This document shows, piece after piece, positions 48,985 to 56,608 of a DNA stretch of 64,000 nucleotides (the first letter of the stretch is position 1; each line of letters begins with the position of its first letter). Both the position numbers and the translations under genes were made by a program. The notes beneath the pieces are model-generated. The model was not told the origin of the DNA and did not search any database. It worked only from the letters and a program-made list of their open reading frames with translations. The stretch spans positions 1 to 64,000 of the forward strand of contig JAFWOU010000019.1 of the NCBI GenBank assembly GCA_017509715.1, in the 5' to 3' direction. This stretch comes from Paludibacteraceae bacterium (lineage in GTDB: Bacteria; Bacteroidota; Bacteroidia; Bacteroidales; Paludibacteraceae).

Positions 48985-49938
48985 ATGCAAAGCATCAAAA
49001 AATCAATAAAACTCTTTATAGACGAGAAGTACCGCGCTTTGCCTTTCGGTACGGTGTACTTCGTGGAAGGAACAGCTTCTGCAAAAATCAATGATTATGT
49101 GCTTTCTCAAATCGAATCCATTGAAGAGCGCATTAATCAAGATACATCTAACTGGGTGACATGCAAAATAGTATATCTCAAAGCGGAAAATCCTTTCTTC
49201 CCAGCAGAAAAGAAAGCAACTCTTTATAGCGCAATGATGCCTGTAGAGGATATTTTTCTTGCTACAAATGATAGTGATTTCTTTGTCGCTCGCCTTGACA
49301 TTACATCCACAGATCTGATTGAAACTGCGGTGTCTGAGTATTTCGATACATTGCAGGAGATGTTTGATGAAATATTAGACACTGGGAAGTACAAAGAATA
49401 TCATTTCCGCAAGACAATTCTTTCTCCTTATGAAGACAGCGGTATTCGTTTCTCGATTACCCGCAGTCAGGATGATGAGGCTATGTTCTCCATCACCCCA
49501 AAGCCGTTCCCATTCACAGAATTAAGTCGATTGGTAATTACACCTCTTACCTATACTGTGTTGCTTCCTGACTATGATCGCGAGATACATTTTACAGCTC
49601 AAGTGAAAGCTTTGTACTGCCTTTTTCTAAACCATCCGGAAGGCATACGAATGAAGGAGATTTCGGATTATAAAGAGGAATACATCCATCTTTATTTCTG
49701 TCTTACAAATAGATCGGACACGGATAAACTCCGTGAGTCTGTAAACAGGTTATTGGATGTTTGCAATCCGAATGCCTTGAATGTAAAGAAATCCCAATGT
49801 AATTTGGCTATCCGCAGGGCTATTCCTAACGATGATCTCCGAAAGCATTACGAAATAGAAGTCAATTATGGTCTTCCTCACAAAATCAATTTGGATCGTT
49901 CTTTAATCACCATGCCGGACATCCTCAAAGCCAAATAA
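48985..49938 (+). CDS. Hypothetical protein, 317 aa, with C-terminal helical (wHTH-like) region
   Basis: Start at ATG 48985, set by the promoter 31 bp upstream; a longer frame from 48727 crosses the promoter and the repeat and is rejected. The N-terminal ~190 residues are alpha/beta with acidic stretches; no motif recognised. The C-terminal region (ALYCLFLNHPEGIRMKEISDYKEEYIHLYFCL...KLRESVNRLLD) resembles a segment found in many Bacteroidales proteins, H-P-E-G-I-x-x-K-E-x-x-D-Y, possibly a winged helix, but I cannot assign a function. It is a single-gene unit at the edge of the island. Confidence 0.7.
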   Translation: MQSIKKSIKLFIDEKYRALPFGTVYFVEGTASAKINDYVLSQIESIEERINQDTSNWVTCKIVYLKAENPFFPAEKKATLYSAMMPVEDIFLATNDSDFFVARLDITSTDLIETAVSEYFDTLQEMFDEILDTGKYKEYHFRKTILSPYEDSGIRFSITRSQDDEAMFSITPKPFPFTELSRLVITPLTYTVLLPDYDREIHFTAQVKALYCLFLNHPEGIRMKEISDYKEEYIHLYFCLTNRSDTDKLRESVNRLLDVCNPNALNVKKSQCNLAIRRAIPNDDLRKHYEIEVNYGLPHKINLDRSLITMPDILKAK

Positions 49939-49950
49939 CGTTACAAACTT
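49937..49950. promoter_or_regulatory. Half-palindrome operator-like site
   Basis: TAACGTTACAAACT (49936-49950 region) abuts the -33 box of the next promoter. It equals the core and right half of the perfect 20-bp palindrome at 53086-53105, which abuts the next promoter likewise. Confidence 0.6.
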
Positions 49951-49951
49951 T

Positions 49952-49981
49952 TTGCTGTTTCAACAAAAAGCAGTAATTTTG
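49952..49981 (+). promoter_or_regulatory. Promoter of the Mrr-like nuclease operon
   Basis: TTG (49952-49954), 19-nt spacer, TAATTTTG (49974-49981) followed by CAG. Confidence 0.8.
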
Positions 49982-50011
49982 CAGTGTTAATTTAATCTAT
50001 AATAATAGCCG

Positions 50012-51655
50012 ATGAACATAACTGGAAATAAAGACGATAATTGGGGATGCATATCAGGTTATGGATTTGCAGCTGCATGTCTTGTGTCTATAGCCTTATT
50101 TATTTCAGCCGCGGAAGGGAACAATATTGATAATTGGAAATGGATATGTACAATCATCTTTTTCTTTTTTGTTGTTATATGCTGGATTATCACAAAAAAC
50201 AGAATTGAGGATAAGAAAAATGACGAGATTCAAAAATTAAGGAAAGAAAAGGAGGAACTAAACAATACGGTAACAAAGAATAATCAGCTAATTGCTATTC
50301 TGCGCTCTCGAACGCCTTTCTCTACGGTGGCCAAGATGTATGCTGATGCCCATGCTGCGATATTTGATGAAGACATAAGGTTAATGATACGTAGAAATAA
50401 TAGTTATAATACTATCCAACTTAATAAACAACGTAAAGAAGAATACATCGAACTTGCGCAGAAATATCAATCTCTAGAATGGAGGTATTCTGCTTTGATA
50501 AACCAGTACTTCAAAGAAGTAAGATCGCAGTTAAATACAGAAGAATTGTTCTTAAACTTTCTTCGAACCACCTCAACTAAACAATACATAGAACTCATAA
50601 ATGAAAAAATCAAGCAATATAACATTGAAAAAAAAGATGCCGTCAATAGATATAATCAACAACGTAATTTATTATTTTCTCAAAGTCCATTCAAGGACTC
50701 AGCAGAACTCATAGCAAAACTTGATGGGTTGGATTACGATGCGGCAGCATATTTCTTACGATATAAATCACCTCCTGCTCCAGTTTCTGCTGATAGAATT
50801 GAAAAAGAATATAAACAAGAATATCTAAAATGGCGCACATTATACGAAGAATTATACACTAAATACCAATTCCTATGTACTACTTTCCCTGATTTAAAGT
50901 TATATATTGACGACGAAAAGAGTTTGCTGAAACTAGCAGAAATTAAGTCTTTTGACGATTTTCAAGATGAAACAGATAGGGTCGCCAATTATCTTTCTCA
51001 AGAAGAATGGCAAAAATTAACGCCAATTCAAAGAAACCAGTTAGCACTTGACCGATATATTCAAAGAGATAAAGATAACCTTACAATTGGTTTAGAGTAC
51101 GAAATGTACGCTGAGTATGTGCTTCAATCAAAGGGATTTAAAACTATCCCTCATGGTATTTTAAATGGTGTAAATGATTTGGGTCGTGATATTATAGCAT
51201 GGAAAGATGATATGTGTGAACCATTATTCTCGGATGTTCGCGATATATTTTCAGATTCATATGTGTACATTATACAATGCAAATTACGTTCACAGGAAAC
51301 AGTCATTCATGAGAATGTAATTTGTCAAGTGTATGGATCTGCAATAGAATATGAATTAGAACATCCAGACAAACGAGCTATTCCGACAATTTGTACTAAT
51401 GTTCCACTCTCTGAAACTGCACAGAAATTTGCAGAAAGATTGAAGGTGTTTGTGCTTACAATGCAAATGGGAGAGTTTCCTAGAATTAAATGTAATATAA
51501 ACAATGGAGAAAAGATATATCATTTACCCTTTGATCAACAATACTGGCGAACTCAAATAAACAAGGTAGGAGAATGTTATGCATGGACTATTCAGGAAGC
51601 AGAAAATAAAGGCTTCCGTAGAGCTATGCGTCATAACCCATATGTAAATAATTAA
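50012..51655 (+). CDS. Membrane-anchored coiled-coil protein with Mrr-like nuclease domain
   Basis: 547 residues. Two membrane helices (about 14-34 and 42-63) are followed by a coiled coil (about 65-105, KKNDEIQKLRKEKEELNNTVTKNNQL), a long helical region (110-350), and a restriction-endonuclease-like domain (~355-495): IGLEYEMYAEYVLQSKGF (helix), NDLGRDIIAWKDD (Asp) and YVYIIQCKLRS (Q-x-K), the Mrr PD-(D/E)xK order. The visible Lys and Asp argue that it is active. A membrane-anchored nuclease fits a phage-defence effector, with the helical region as sensor. It is first in an operon with an ArdC-like metallopeptidase and a nucleotidase. Confidence 0.72.
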   Translation: MNITGNKDDNWGCISGYGFAAACLVSIALFISAAEGNNIDNWKWICTIIFFFFVVICWIITKNRIEDKKNDEIQKLRKEKEELNNTVTKNNQLIAILRSRTPFSTVAKMYADAHAAIFDEDIRLMIRRNNSYNTIQLNKQRKEEYIELAQKYQSLEWRYSALINQYFKEVRSQLNTEELFLNFLRTTSTKQYIELINEKIKQYNIEKKDAVNRYNQQRNLLFSQSPFKDSAELIAKLDGLDYDAAAYFLRYKSPPAPVSADRIEKEYKQEYLKWRTLYEELYTKYQFLCTTFPDLKLYIDDEKSLLKLAEIKSFDDFQDETDRVANYLSQEEWQKLTPIQRNQLALDRYIQRDKDNLTIGLEYEMYAEYVLQSKGFKTIPHGILNGVNDLGRDIIAWKDDMCEPLFSDVRDIFSDSYVYIIQCKLRSQETVIHENVICQVYGSAIEYELEHPDKRAIPTICTNVPLSETAQKFAERLKVFVLTMQMGEFPRIKCNINNGEKIYHLPFDQQYWRTQINKVGECYAWTIQEAENKGFRRAMRHNPYVNN

Positions 51656-51661
51656 CAAACG

Positions 51662-52645
51662 ATGACAATAGAAGAAACCAAAAGTAAGTTAGATATACTT
51701 TTCTCAGAAGTAAAAGCATATCGTAAGAGCAAACATTTTGCGGAGTTATTAGGGTTTTGCGCAAAATTCAAAACATTGGCACCATATAATGCCATGTTGG
51801 TTCATTTACAGAGACCGCACGCACGTTTTGTATTAACTCCAAGCGAATGGAAAAAATATAATCGCAAAGTCCGCGCTCACGCAAGACCTCTTATTATTCT
51901 TGTTCCTTTCGGACCAGTTGACTTCGTGTTCGAAATACAAGACACTTATACTCCAAGACAAGCTCCGTATGAATATGGCGAAACGGAAATTATTGATGAG
52001 GTAGAAAAGCCATTTAGAGTTTCCGGAACAGGAAATTCATCCATGCTCAATAGGCTCGTATATTTTATGCAATATCACGGTATTGCTTATAATCCTAATT
52101 GGGAAGTGGGCTCCGATTGCGGAGCTCAAATAGAAGATATTGCAGAGTCTGATGAATATAGACAACTCAACATACATATTAACAAGAATATTGATGTGGT
52201 ATATAGGCCCAAGTTTCTTGTTAGTACAAATAAAAACGCGGATGATTGCGAAAAGATAGCAAGTATTGCTCACGAACTAGGACACTTGTTTTGCTATCAT
52301 TTACCTTGTCCCAAAGGCTGGGGAAATGCTTGGGAACATAGAAACTTAGACGAAAATGTGAGAGAATTCGAAGCCGAAGCAGTAGCACGAATGGTGTGCG
52401 ACAGATTGGGGATTGGCACTCACTCCGAACGATATCTTGCTCCGTATTTGTTTAGACATAATGAAATTCCACGCGAGGTTAGTGTAGAAAACATTTGTTT
52501 CGCAGCCAATAAAATCTTAACTATGTGCTTTGATGTACAGAAGATGACGTATCGGAATGGATTGTTATATAAGAATGATGAGAAATTCAAAGAACTGGTA
52601 AAACGCATTAATTCTGCTAATAAACAAAATAATGAGAATGAATAA
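51662..52645 (+). CDS. ArdC/ImmA-like zinc metallopeptidase
   Basis: 327 residues. The zinc motif HELGH is at about 204-208 (SIAHELGHLFCYHL), and a third ligand is likely the glutamate in REFEAEAVARMVCDRLGI (about 237-243), the ImmA/IrrE (DUF955) layout. The N-terminal ~110 residues look ArdC-N-like: LAPYNAMLVHLQRPHARFVLTPSEWKKYNRKVRAHARPLIILVP, a single-stranded-DNA-binding fold in ArdC antirestriction proteins. Linked ImmA peptidases usually cleave a repressor; here the likely target or partner is the Mrr-like protein 6 nt upstream. The operon arrangement is striking, but its role is inferred. Confidence 0.78.
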   Translation: MTIEETKSKLDILFSEVKAYRKSKHFAELLGFCAKFKTLAPYNAMLVHLQRPHARFVLTPSEWKKYNRKVRAHARPLIILVPFGPVDFVFEIQDTYTPRQAPYEYGETEIIDEVEKPFRVSGTGNSSMLNRLVYFMQYHGIAYNPNWEVGSDCGAQIEDIAESDEYRQLNIHINKNIDVVYRPKFLVSTNKNADDCEKIASIAHELGHLFCYHLPCPKGWGNAWEHRNLDENVREFEAEAVARMVCDRLGIGTHSERYLAPYLFRHNEIPREVSVENICFAANKILTMCFDVQKMTYRNGLLYKNDEKFKELVKRINSANKQNNENE

Positions 52646-53087
52646 GAAAATAGTATATGTGGACATGGATAATGTGCTGGTGGATTTCCAGAGTGGCATT
52701 GATGCTATGCAGGATGTGATTACTTCTGAGTATGACGGTCGGATCGATGAAGTGCCTCATATCTTTGCGCACATGAAACCGCTTCCCGGAGCCGTTGAAG
52801 CATACCGTGCATTATGCGAAAAATACGATTGTTACATCCTTAGCACCTCTCCTTGGAGCAACCCGACTGCGGCAAGTGACAAGTTTGCTTGGGTCAAGAA
52901 GTACCTTGGTGATGTAGCTCACAAGCGTCTTATTCTATCACATCATAAGAACCTAAATAGCGGTGATTATCTCATTGACGATCGTCCAGAGAAAAATGGT
53001 GCAGGTCTTTTTGAAGGTGAAGTGATTGCCTTTGGTAGTGAGCAATTTCCGAACTGGGATTCCGTTTTATCCTATCTATTGAAATAG
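52632..53087 (+). CDS. 5'(3')-deoxyribonucleotidase-like HAD phosphatase
   Basis: 151 residues (MRMNKKIVYVDMDNVLVDF...). HAD motif I is D-M-D-N-V (the nucleophile and acid Asp), motif II CYILSTSPWSNPTAASDK, and motif III/IV YLIDDRPEKNGAGLF. This matches NT5C/YorS-type nucleotidases, which remove phosphate from dNMPs. An internal ATG at 52638 (MNKK) avoids most of the 14-nt overlap with the peptidase gene; the first is kept because overlaps are common here. Depletion of nucleotides is a known anti-phage strategy, so it may add to the operon's defence role; it may also be metabolic. Confidence 0.8.
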   Translation: MRMNKKIVYVDMDNVLVDFQSGIDAMQDVITSEYDGRIDEVPHIFAHMKPLPGAVEAYRALCEKYDCYILSTSPWSNPTAASDKFAWVKKYLGDVAHKRLILSHHKNLNSGDYLIDDRPEKNGAGLFEGEVIAFGSEQFPNWDSVLSYLLK

Positions 53088-53105
53088 TTTGTAACGTTAC
53101 AAACT
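53086..53105. promoter_or_regulatory. Perfect 20-bp palindrome (operator-like)
   Basis: AGTTTGTAACGTTACAAACT reads the same on both strands. It overlaps the nucleotidase stop codon and ends next to the -33 region of the following promoter. A shorter copy sits in the same place at 49937-49950. Confidence 0.75.
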
Positions 53106-53137
53106 TTAGGAGTTATCAAAAATATGTAGTACCTTTG
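53106..53137 (+). promoter_or_regulatory. Promoter of the secreted protein/phosphatase operon
   Basis: TACCTTTG at 53130-53137 followed by CAG. The -33 is TTA rather than TTG, as expected for a regulated promoter with an adjoining operator. Confidence 0.65.
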
Positions 53138-53184
53138 CAGCAGATTTAAAAATCCTGCTGCTTTTATTATAAAATTATATAGAT

Positions 53185-53655
53185 ATGAGACACCTTAAAT
53201 TTGCTGCGGTAGTTATACTGCTAATTATTGGAACAAGCATTGGTTGCGCGGAAGAGTATTCCCAACGTTGGAATGCTTATTTGCAGCGCACAGAGTATTA
53301 TGATTCCTTTGGTAGACTTGTTGCATACGCGCAATATAATCAAGTCACCAAGAAACTTGAATACTACGATGCGTCGGGCCGATTCCTAAAATCAGAAGAG
53401 CAGAACCCTGTTAATGGAAACATCGAATCGCGGAACACGTGGACAGGTAAAATGAACTATCAGCGCACCCAAGACCCACTGACAGAGAATCGGGAGAATA
53501 TCACGGATGAGTTTGGACGATTGATTGGTTATCGCGTTTATATGGAATCATTGAAGAAATGGGTTGTATACAACAATCAACATCAACAGATTGGTTACTA
53601 TTCATGGAATGTTGTAACGAGATCTTGGGAGTATCATAACGGACCTGCTTTCTAA
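53185..53655 (+). CDS. Secreted protein with short aromatic repeats, 156 aa
   Basis: Residues 1-20 (MRHLKFAAVVILLIIGTSIGC) are a signal sequence ending in S-I-G-C, so either a lipoprotein or a type I cleavage near C-A-E-E. The mature part has repeats of an aromatic beta hairpin with G-R/G-Y, for example RTEYYDSFGRLVAYAQYNQVTKKLEYYDASGRFL and ITDEFGRLIGYRVY. It resembles the repeats of the large secreted protein at 12537-15788. No enzyme motif. It is upstream of, and 2 bp from, the phosphatase-like gene. Confidence 0.65.
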   Translation: MRHLKFAAVVILLIIGTSIGCAEEYSQRWNAYLQRTEYYDSFGRLVAYAQYNQVTKKLEYYDASGRFLKSEEQNPVNGNIESRNTWTGKMNYQRTQDPLTENRENITDEFGRLIGYRVYMESLKKWVVYNNQHQQIGYYSWNVVTRSWEYHNGPAF

Positions 53656-53657
53656 TT

Positions 53658-54293
53658 ATGAGGACATACTCTTTCGCAAAAATAACGGTTCGTCCGTTCT
53701 TAAAATTATCGGACGTGAATAACCCTTACATCTTCGGTGAGACGAAGCACGTCATTAACATGTGTGACTATCGTGAGCCGGAAGTTATAGACTTGATTTA
53801 TTCAAAGGGTGGTACGTTCGATTGGTTTCCGACGGAAGAACAGCCGATGGATGTAAATGCTATTCTCCAAGCTGTTGCCAAACTTGCGGAGTATGACAAA
53901 GATAGTACACCCATCATCGTGCATTGCATGGGCGGTAATAATCGGTCTCGCACGGTTGTCGAAGCATATCACTTTGCCAAGTTTGGTACACATATTGAAG
54001 ACATGTACAGGGGCTATAAGAACCATCTGCACTACAATTGTGAAAGTGGATATTTACCGCCATTAAAAGAGATGGAGCGCTTGCTGTCATCAGATATAGA
54101 GACTATTTTACATGCACACAAAACGCTTGTGGAAGTCTCGATACATCAAGGCGATTTACACATGTATGGATCTGCTCCCAAAGAGTACGTGGATAAAATG
54201 CAGGAAATAGTAAAAAACGATCCTCCTGAAAAGTGGACGGGTAAAGATTTGGAATTACTGGCTACAGCTATCAAGACATTAGAAACAATGTAA
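53658..54293 (+). CDS. Dual-specificity/tyrosine phosphatase-like protein
   Basis: 211 residues. The signature H-C-x5-R is present as HCMGGNNRSR (about residues 92-101), giving a cysteine-based phosphatase pocket; the preceding strand PIIVHC and the following helix (RTVVEAYHFAKFG) fit the fold. The general acid region may be DYREPEVIDLIYSKGGTFDWFP. Substrate unknown: protein phosphotyrosine, phosphoinositide or nucleotide are possible. It has no signal peptide. A GCCCC/GGGGC hairpin follows at 54304-54338. Confidence 0.7.
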   Translation: MRTYSFAKITVRPFLKLSDVNNPYIFGETKHVINMCDYREPEVIDLIYSKGGTFDWFPTEEQPMDVNAILQAVAKLAEYDKDSTPIIVHCMGGNNRSRTVVEAYHFAKFGTHIEDMYRGYKNHLHYNCESGYLPPLKEMERLLSSDIETILHAHKTLVEVSIHQGDLHMYGSAPKEYVDKMQEIVKNDPPEKWTGKDLELLATAIKTLETM

Positions 54294-55755
54294 CAATAAT
54301 ATAGCCCCTCCTCAGCGAGATTGATTCGCTGTTGGGGCACACAAAGAGATGTCTGCGGCTTTGTTGGCGCAAGGTTAAGACCTACTCCACGTAGCGATCT
54401 CTTTGCCTCCGGTTAGTAGGGTATTGAGAAGAATTAGGCTTCTTAAGAAGTGACTACTAATCGGAGGATTTCTTTCTTCGTATTCCTTGGGATAGAATCC
54501 CGCTATAGATTACGTCCCCGACAAGGAGCTTTAGCTCCGATCATCCTTCAGCATGTATCTTTTTCTCATATCATCCACTCTTAGCATGTATTTTTTTTGA
54601 GTCATCAATCCCTTGCATGCCTTTAAAAAAATGCACTGAGAAAAGTGAGAAATTTAGGAAAATATCGTGCCCTTGTGGCTAAGAAATAATCGTTCCGAAG
54701 AATAAGAATTCTCACTTTTCTCACAATTCTCATGCAATTTTTGCATTGCACTATTTGCACTTTCTGCACTTTCACCATCAATAGTGCAAATAGTGCAGAA
54801 AGTGCAGAGTAAATTTTGCATGACCAAGTTGACCATCTTGACCAACTTCTATTTGAATTGTTTGACTTACTTGGTCAAGTTTGTCATGTGACTTTTCCTA
54901 AATAGCGTTGACAGTTTTTAATAATTTTAACTAAAAGACTTGACACTCTCCTGGAAAATGTTTACACTTTCCTAAAAAAGTTGACATCGTCCTAAATTTG
55001 TTTACATTCCGAACTATCCGATTCTTAAGATTTTAGCTCACTAAGGGGCAAGTCATGGGCAAGTAAGGGTTGAGTCATGGTTTTCCCATGGTTTTTAAAT
55101 GCCTATTTTCCCCTCCCATAATATACTATTATTAAGATTTGCCCCATGCTTATGTAAAGACTTTCCCATGAGTTAGCCCTGTTAATCCTAGACTTTTCCC
55201 GTAATGTCACCCTATGAAGAGGCTAACCAAAGGCATCCCACGAACAACGTTTGTTGGGTCGAATGATATTCGACGTATATATTTTTTGTGCACTCTGGCA
55301 CTCTCTGGGGCAGCCCAGCAGTCTAGCTGTCTTAGTCGTGTCTATGCCCTGTGTGTCGTTAGTTATAAGTTAGTTATTCGTTCGTTATTCCTTGGTTATT
55401 GATATACCAACAGGCTAACCATAGCCCCTTCATAGTCCCTCCCAACGACAATCTCTAAGCGTTATTTATTTTTGTCGTGACGGTTTGACGGTTTGGCGGT
55501 TTTCAAAATTTTCCGTGTCGCTGTGTCGCTCTTGTTTTTTTGCATGAGATTAATGAGACTTTGAGACTTTCTGGCGCAATATTCTGAATACCATTTGTTT
55601 ATAAAGTCTCACCAAAGTCTCAAAGTTCCACCAAGTAATAACGACAATAGCGACAAAGCTACATCCCGATTTAGCAAAAACGCTCAATGAATATAGTTTT
55701 TTCTTCCAAATGTTGGTAAAAAAGCATAGATTTGGACGAAAAATGCAAGAAAAAT
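54294..55755. other. 1.5-kb gene-poor, repeat-rich region
   Basis: No convincing gene. It contains: a GCCCC/GGGGC hairpin (54304-54338); a long CCTCCG-TTAGTAG/CTACTAA-CGGAGG hairpin (54406-54467) with an inner CTTCTTAAGAAG; a GGAGC-TTTA-GCTCC hairpin (about 54519-54532); a cluster of GCACT/AGTGC words (about 54752-54807); three 9-bp units TGACCAAGT-type (54821-54847); ~20-bp iteron-like repeats (54940-55020); and later short repeats (GAGACTTT, GTTTGACG, TGTCGC). It may be a decayed element or an origin-like region. Confidence 0.7.
54940..55020. repeat. Four ~20-bp iteron-like repeats
   Basis: TTGACA or TTTACA start at 54940, 54961, 54981 and 55001, i.e. 21, 20 and 20 bp apart, mostly followed by TCCT and an A-run. 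A possible earlier unit starts at 54908. Confidence 0.65.
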
Positions 55756-55786
55756 TTGCGTATATCAGAAAAAAGCAGTAATTTTG
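55756..55786 (+). promoter_or_regulatory. Promoter of rpsP
   Basis: TTTGCGTATATC -33 region (TTG at 55756-55758), 20-nt spacer, TAATTTTG (55779-55786) followed by CAC. Confidence 0.9.
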
Positions 55787-55878
55787 CACGCTTTTTCGGG
55801 TAAAAAGCATGTCAATTGATTTATTAACCGGACAAACAGCTCGTGAAGTTGTACGTCCCTAAAAACAAAAACTGTATT

Positions 55879-56445
55879 ATGGCAACAAAAATTCGTTTGG
55901 CTCGTCACGGCCGCAAAGACTATGCATTCTACCACATCGTAGTAGCTGATAGCCGCGCTCCGCGTGACGGTAAAATTATCGAACGCATCGGTTCGTACAA
56001 CCCCAACACTAACCCCGCTACCGTTGATCTGAAATTTGATCGCGCACTGTACTGGGTAGGCGTTGGTGCACAGCCGACTGACACCGCTCGCAACATCCTG
56101 TCGGGTGAGGGCGTGATGCTGATGAAGCACCTGAACGGCGGTGTAGCTAAGGGTGCGTTCAGCCAAGAAGAGGCTCAGAAGCGTTTCGACGCTTGGAAGG
56201 CTCAGAAGGATGCTAAGAACGGTAAGATCAGCGCTACTGAGGCTGAGAAGAAGACGGCTGCCGCTAAGGCGCTGCTCGCTCAGGAGGTTGAGACCAACAA
56301 GGCTAAGGCTGCCAAGATTGCAGAGAAGCGTGCCGCTGCTGCCGCTGAGTTGGCTGCTGCCGCTCAAGAGGCTGCCAAAGAGGCTGCTGCTGCAGAGGCT
56401 GAGGCTAAGGGCGAAGAGGCTCCCGCAGAGGAAGCTGAGGCTTAA
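55879..56445 (+). CDS. rpsP: 30S ribosomal protein S16 with long alanine-rich tail
   Basis: 188 residues from ATG 55879 ([42 protein letters not shown]), with an upstream extension rejected. S16 is an assembly protein of the 30S body, about 80-90 residues in most bacteria. The first ~105 residues cover S16; the tail of ~85 residues is an Ala/Glu/Lys helix ([27 protein letters not shown]), longer than in most but common in Bacteroidetes. trmD and rimM are not next to it. A terminator at 56481-56506 ends the unit. Confidence 0.95.
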   Translation: MATKIRLARHGRKDYAFYHIVVADSRAPRDGKIIERIGSYNPNTNPATVDLKFDRALYWVGVGAQPTDTARNILSGEGVMLMKHLNGGVAKGAFSQEEAQKRFDAWKAQKDAKNGKISATEAEKKTAAAKALLAQEVETNKAKAAKIAEKRAAAAAELAAAAQEAAKEAAAAEAEAKGEEAPAEEAEA

Positions 56446-56475
56446 GGCGAATGGCGAAAGGCTAATGGCTAATGA
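56446..56475. repeat. Heptamer array after rpsP
   Basis: GGCGAAT, GGCGAAA, GGCTAAT, GGCTAAT directly after the rpsP TAA; TTTCGAC units recur at 56522-56536 after the terminator. Confidence 0.85.
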
Positions 56476-56480
56476 AGAAA

Positions 56481-56506
56481 ATGCGCTCGAAAGGGCGCAT
56501 TTTTTT
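56481..56506 (+). terminator. Terminator of rpsP
   Basis: 8-bp stem ATGCGCTC/GGGCGCAT with a GAAA loop, then seven T. Confidence 0.9.
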
Positions 56507-56544
56507 GCTTTTTTCTTTTTTCTTTCGACTTTCGACTAAAAAAT

Positions 56545-56575
56545 TTGCATATATGCAAAAAATGTTGTACCTTTG
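56545..56575 (+). promoter_or_regulatory. Promoter of the polysaccharide cluster
   Basis: TTTGCATATATG -33 region (TTG at 56545-56547), 20-nt spacer, TACCTTTG (56568-56575). Confidence 0.9.
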
Positions 56576-56608
56576 CATACTTTTTATGCACGTTTGCAGA
56601 AAAAACAG

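Noticed and set aside
54654-54845. Small minus-strand frame in the repeat-rich gap
   Set aside because: Composition follows the GCACT/TGACCA repeats; no promoter.
54294-55755. Retron, group II intron or toxin-antitoxin locus
   Set aside because: No reverse transcriptase frame, no intron domain V pattern and no paired small genes are visible.
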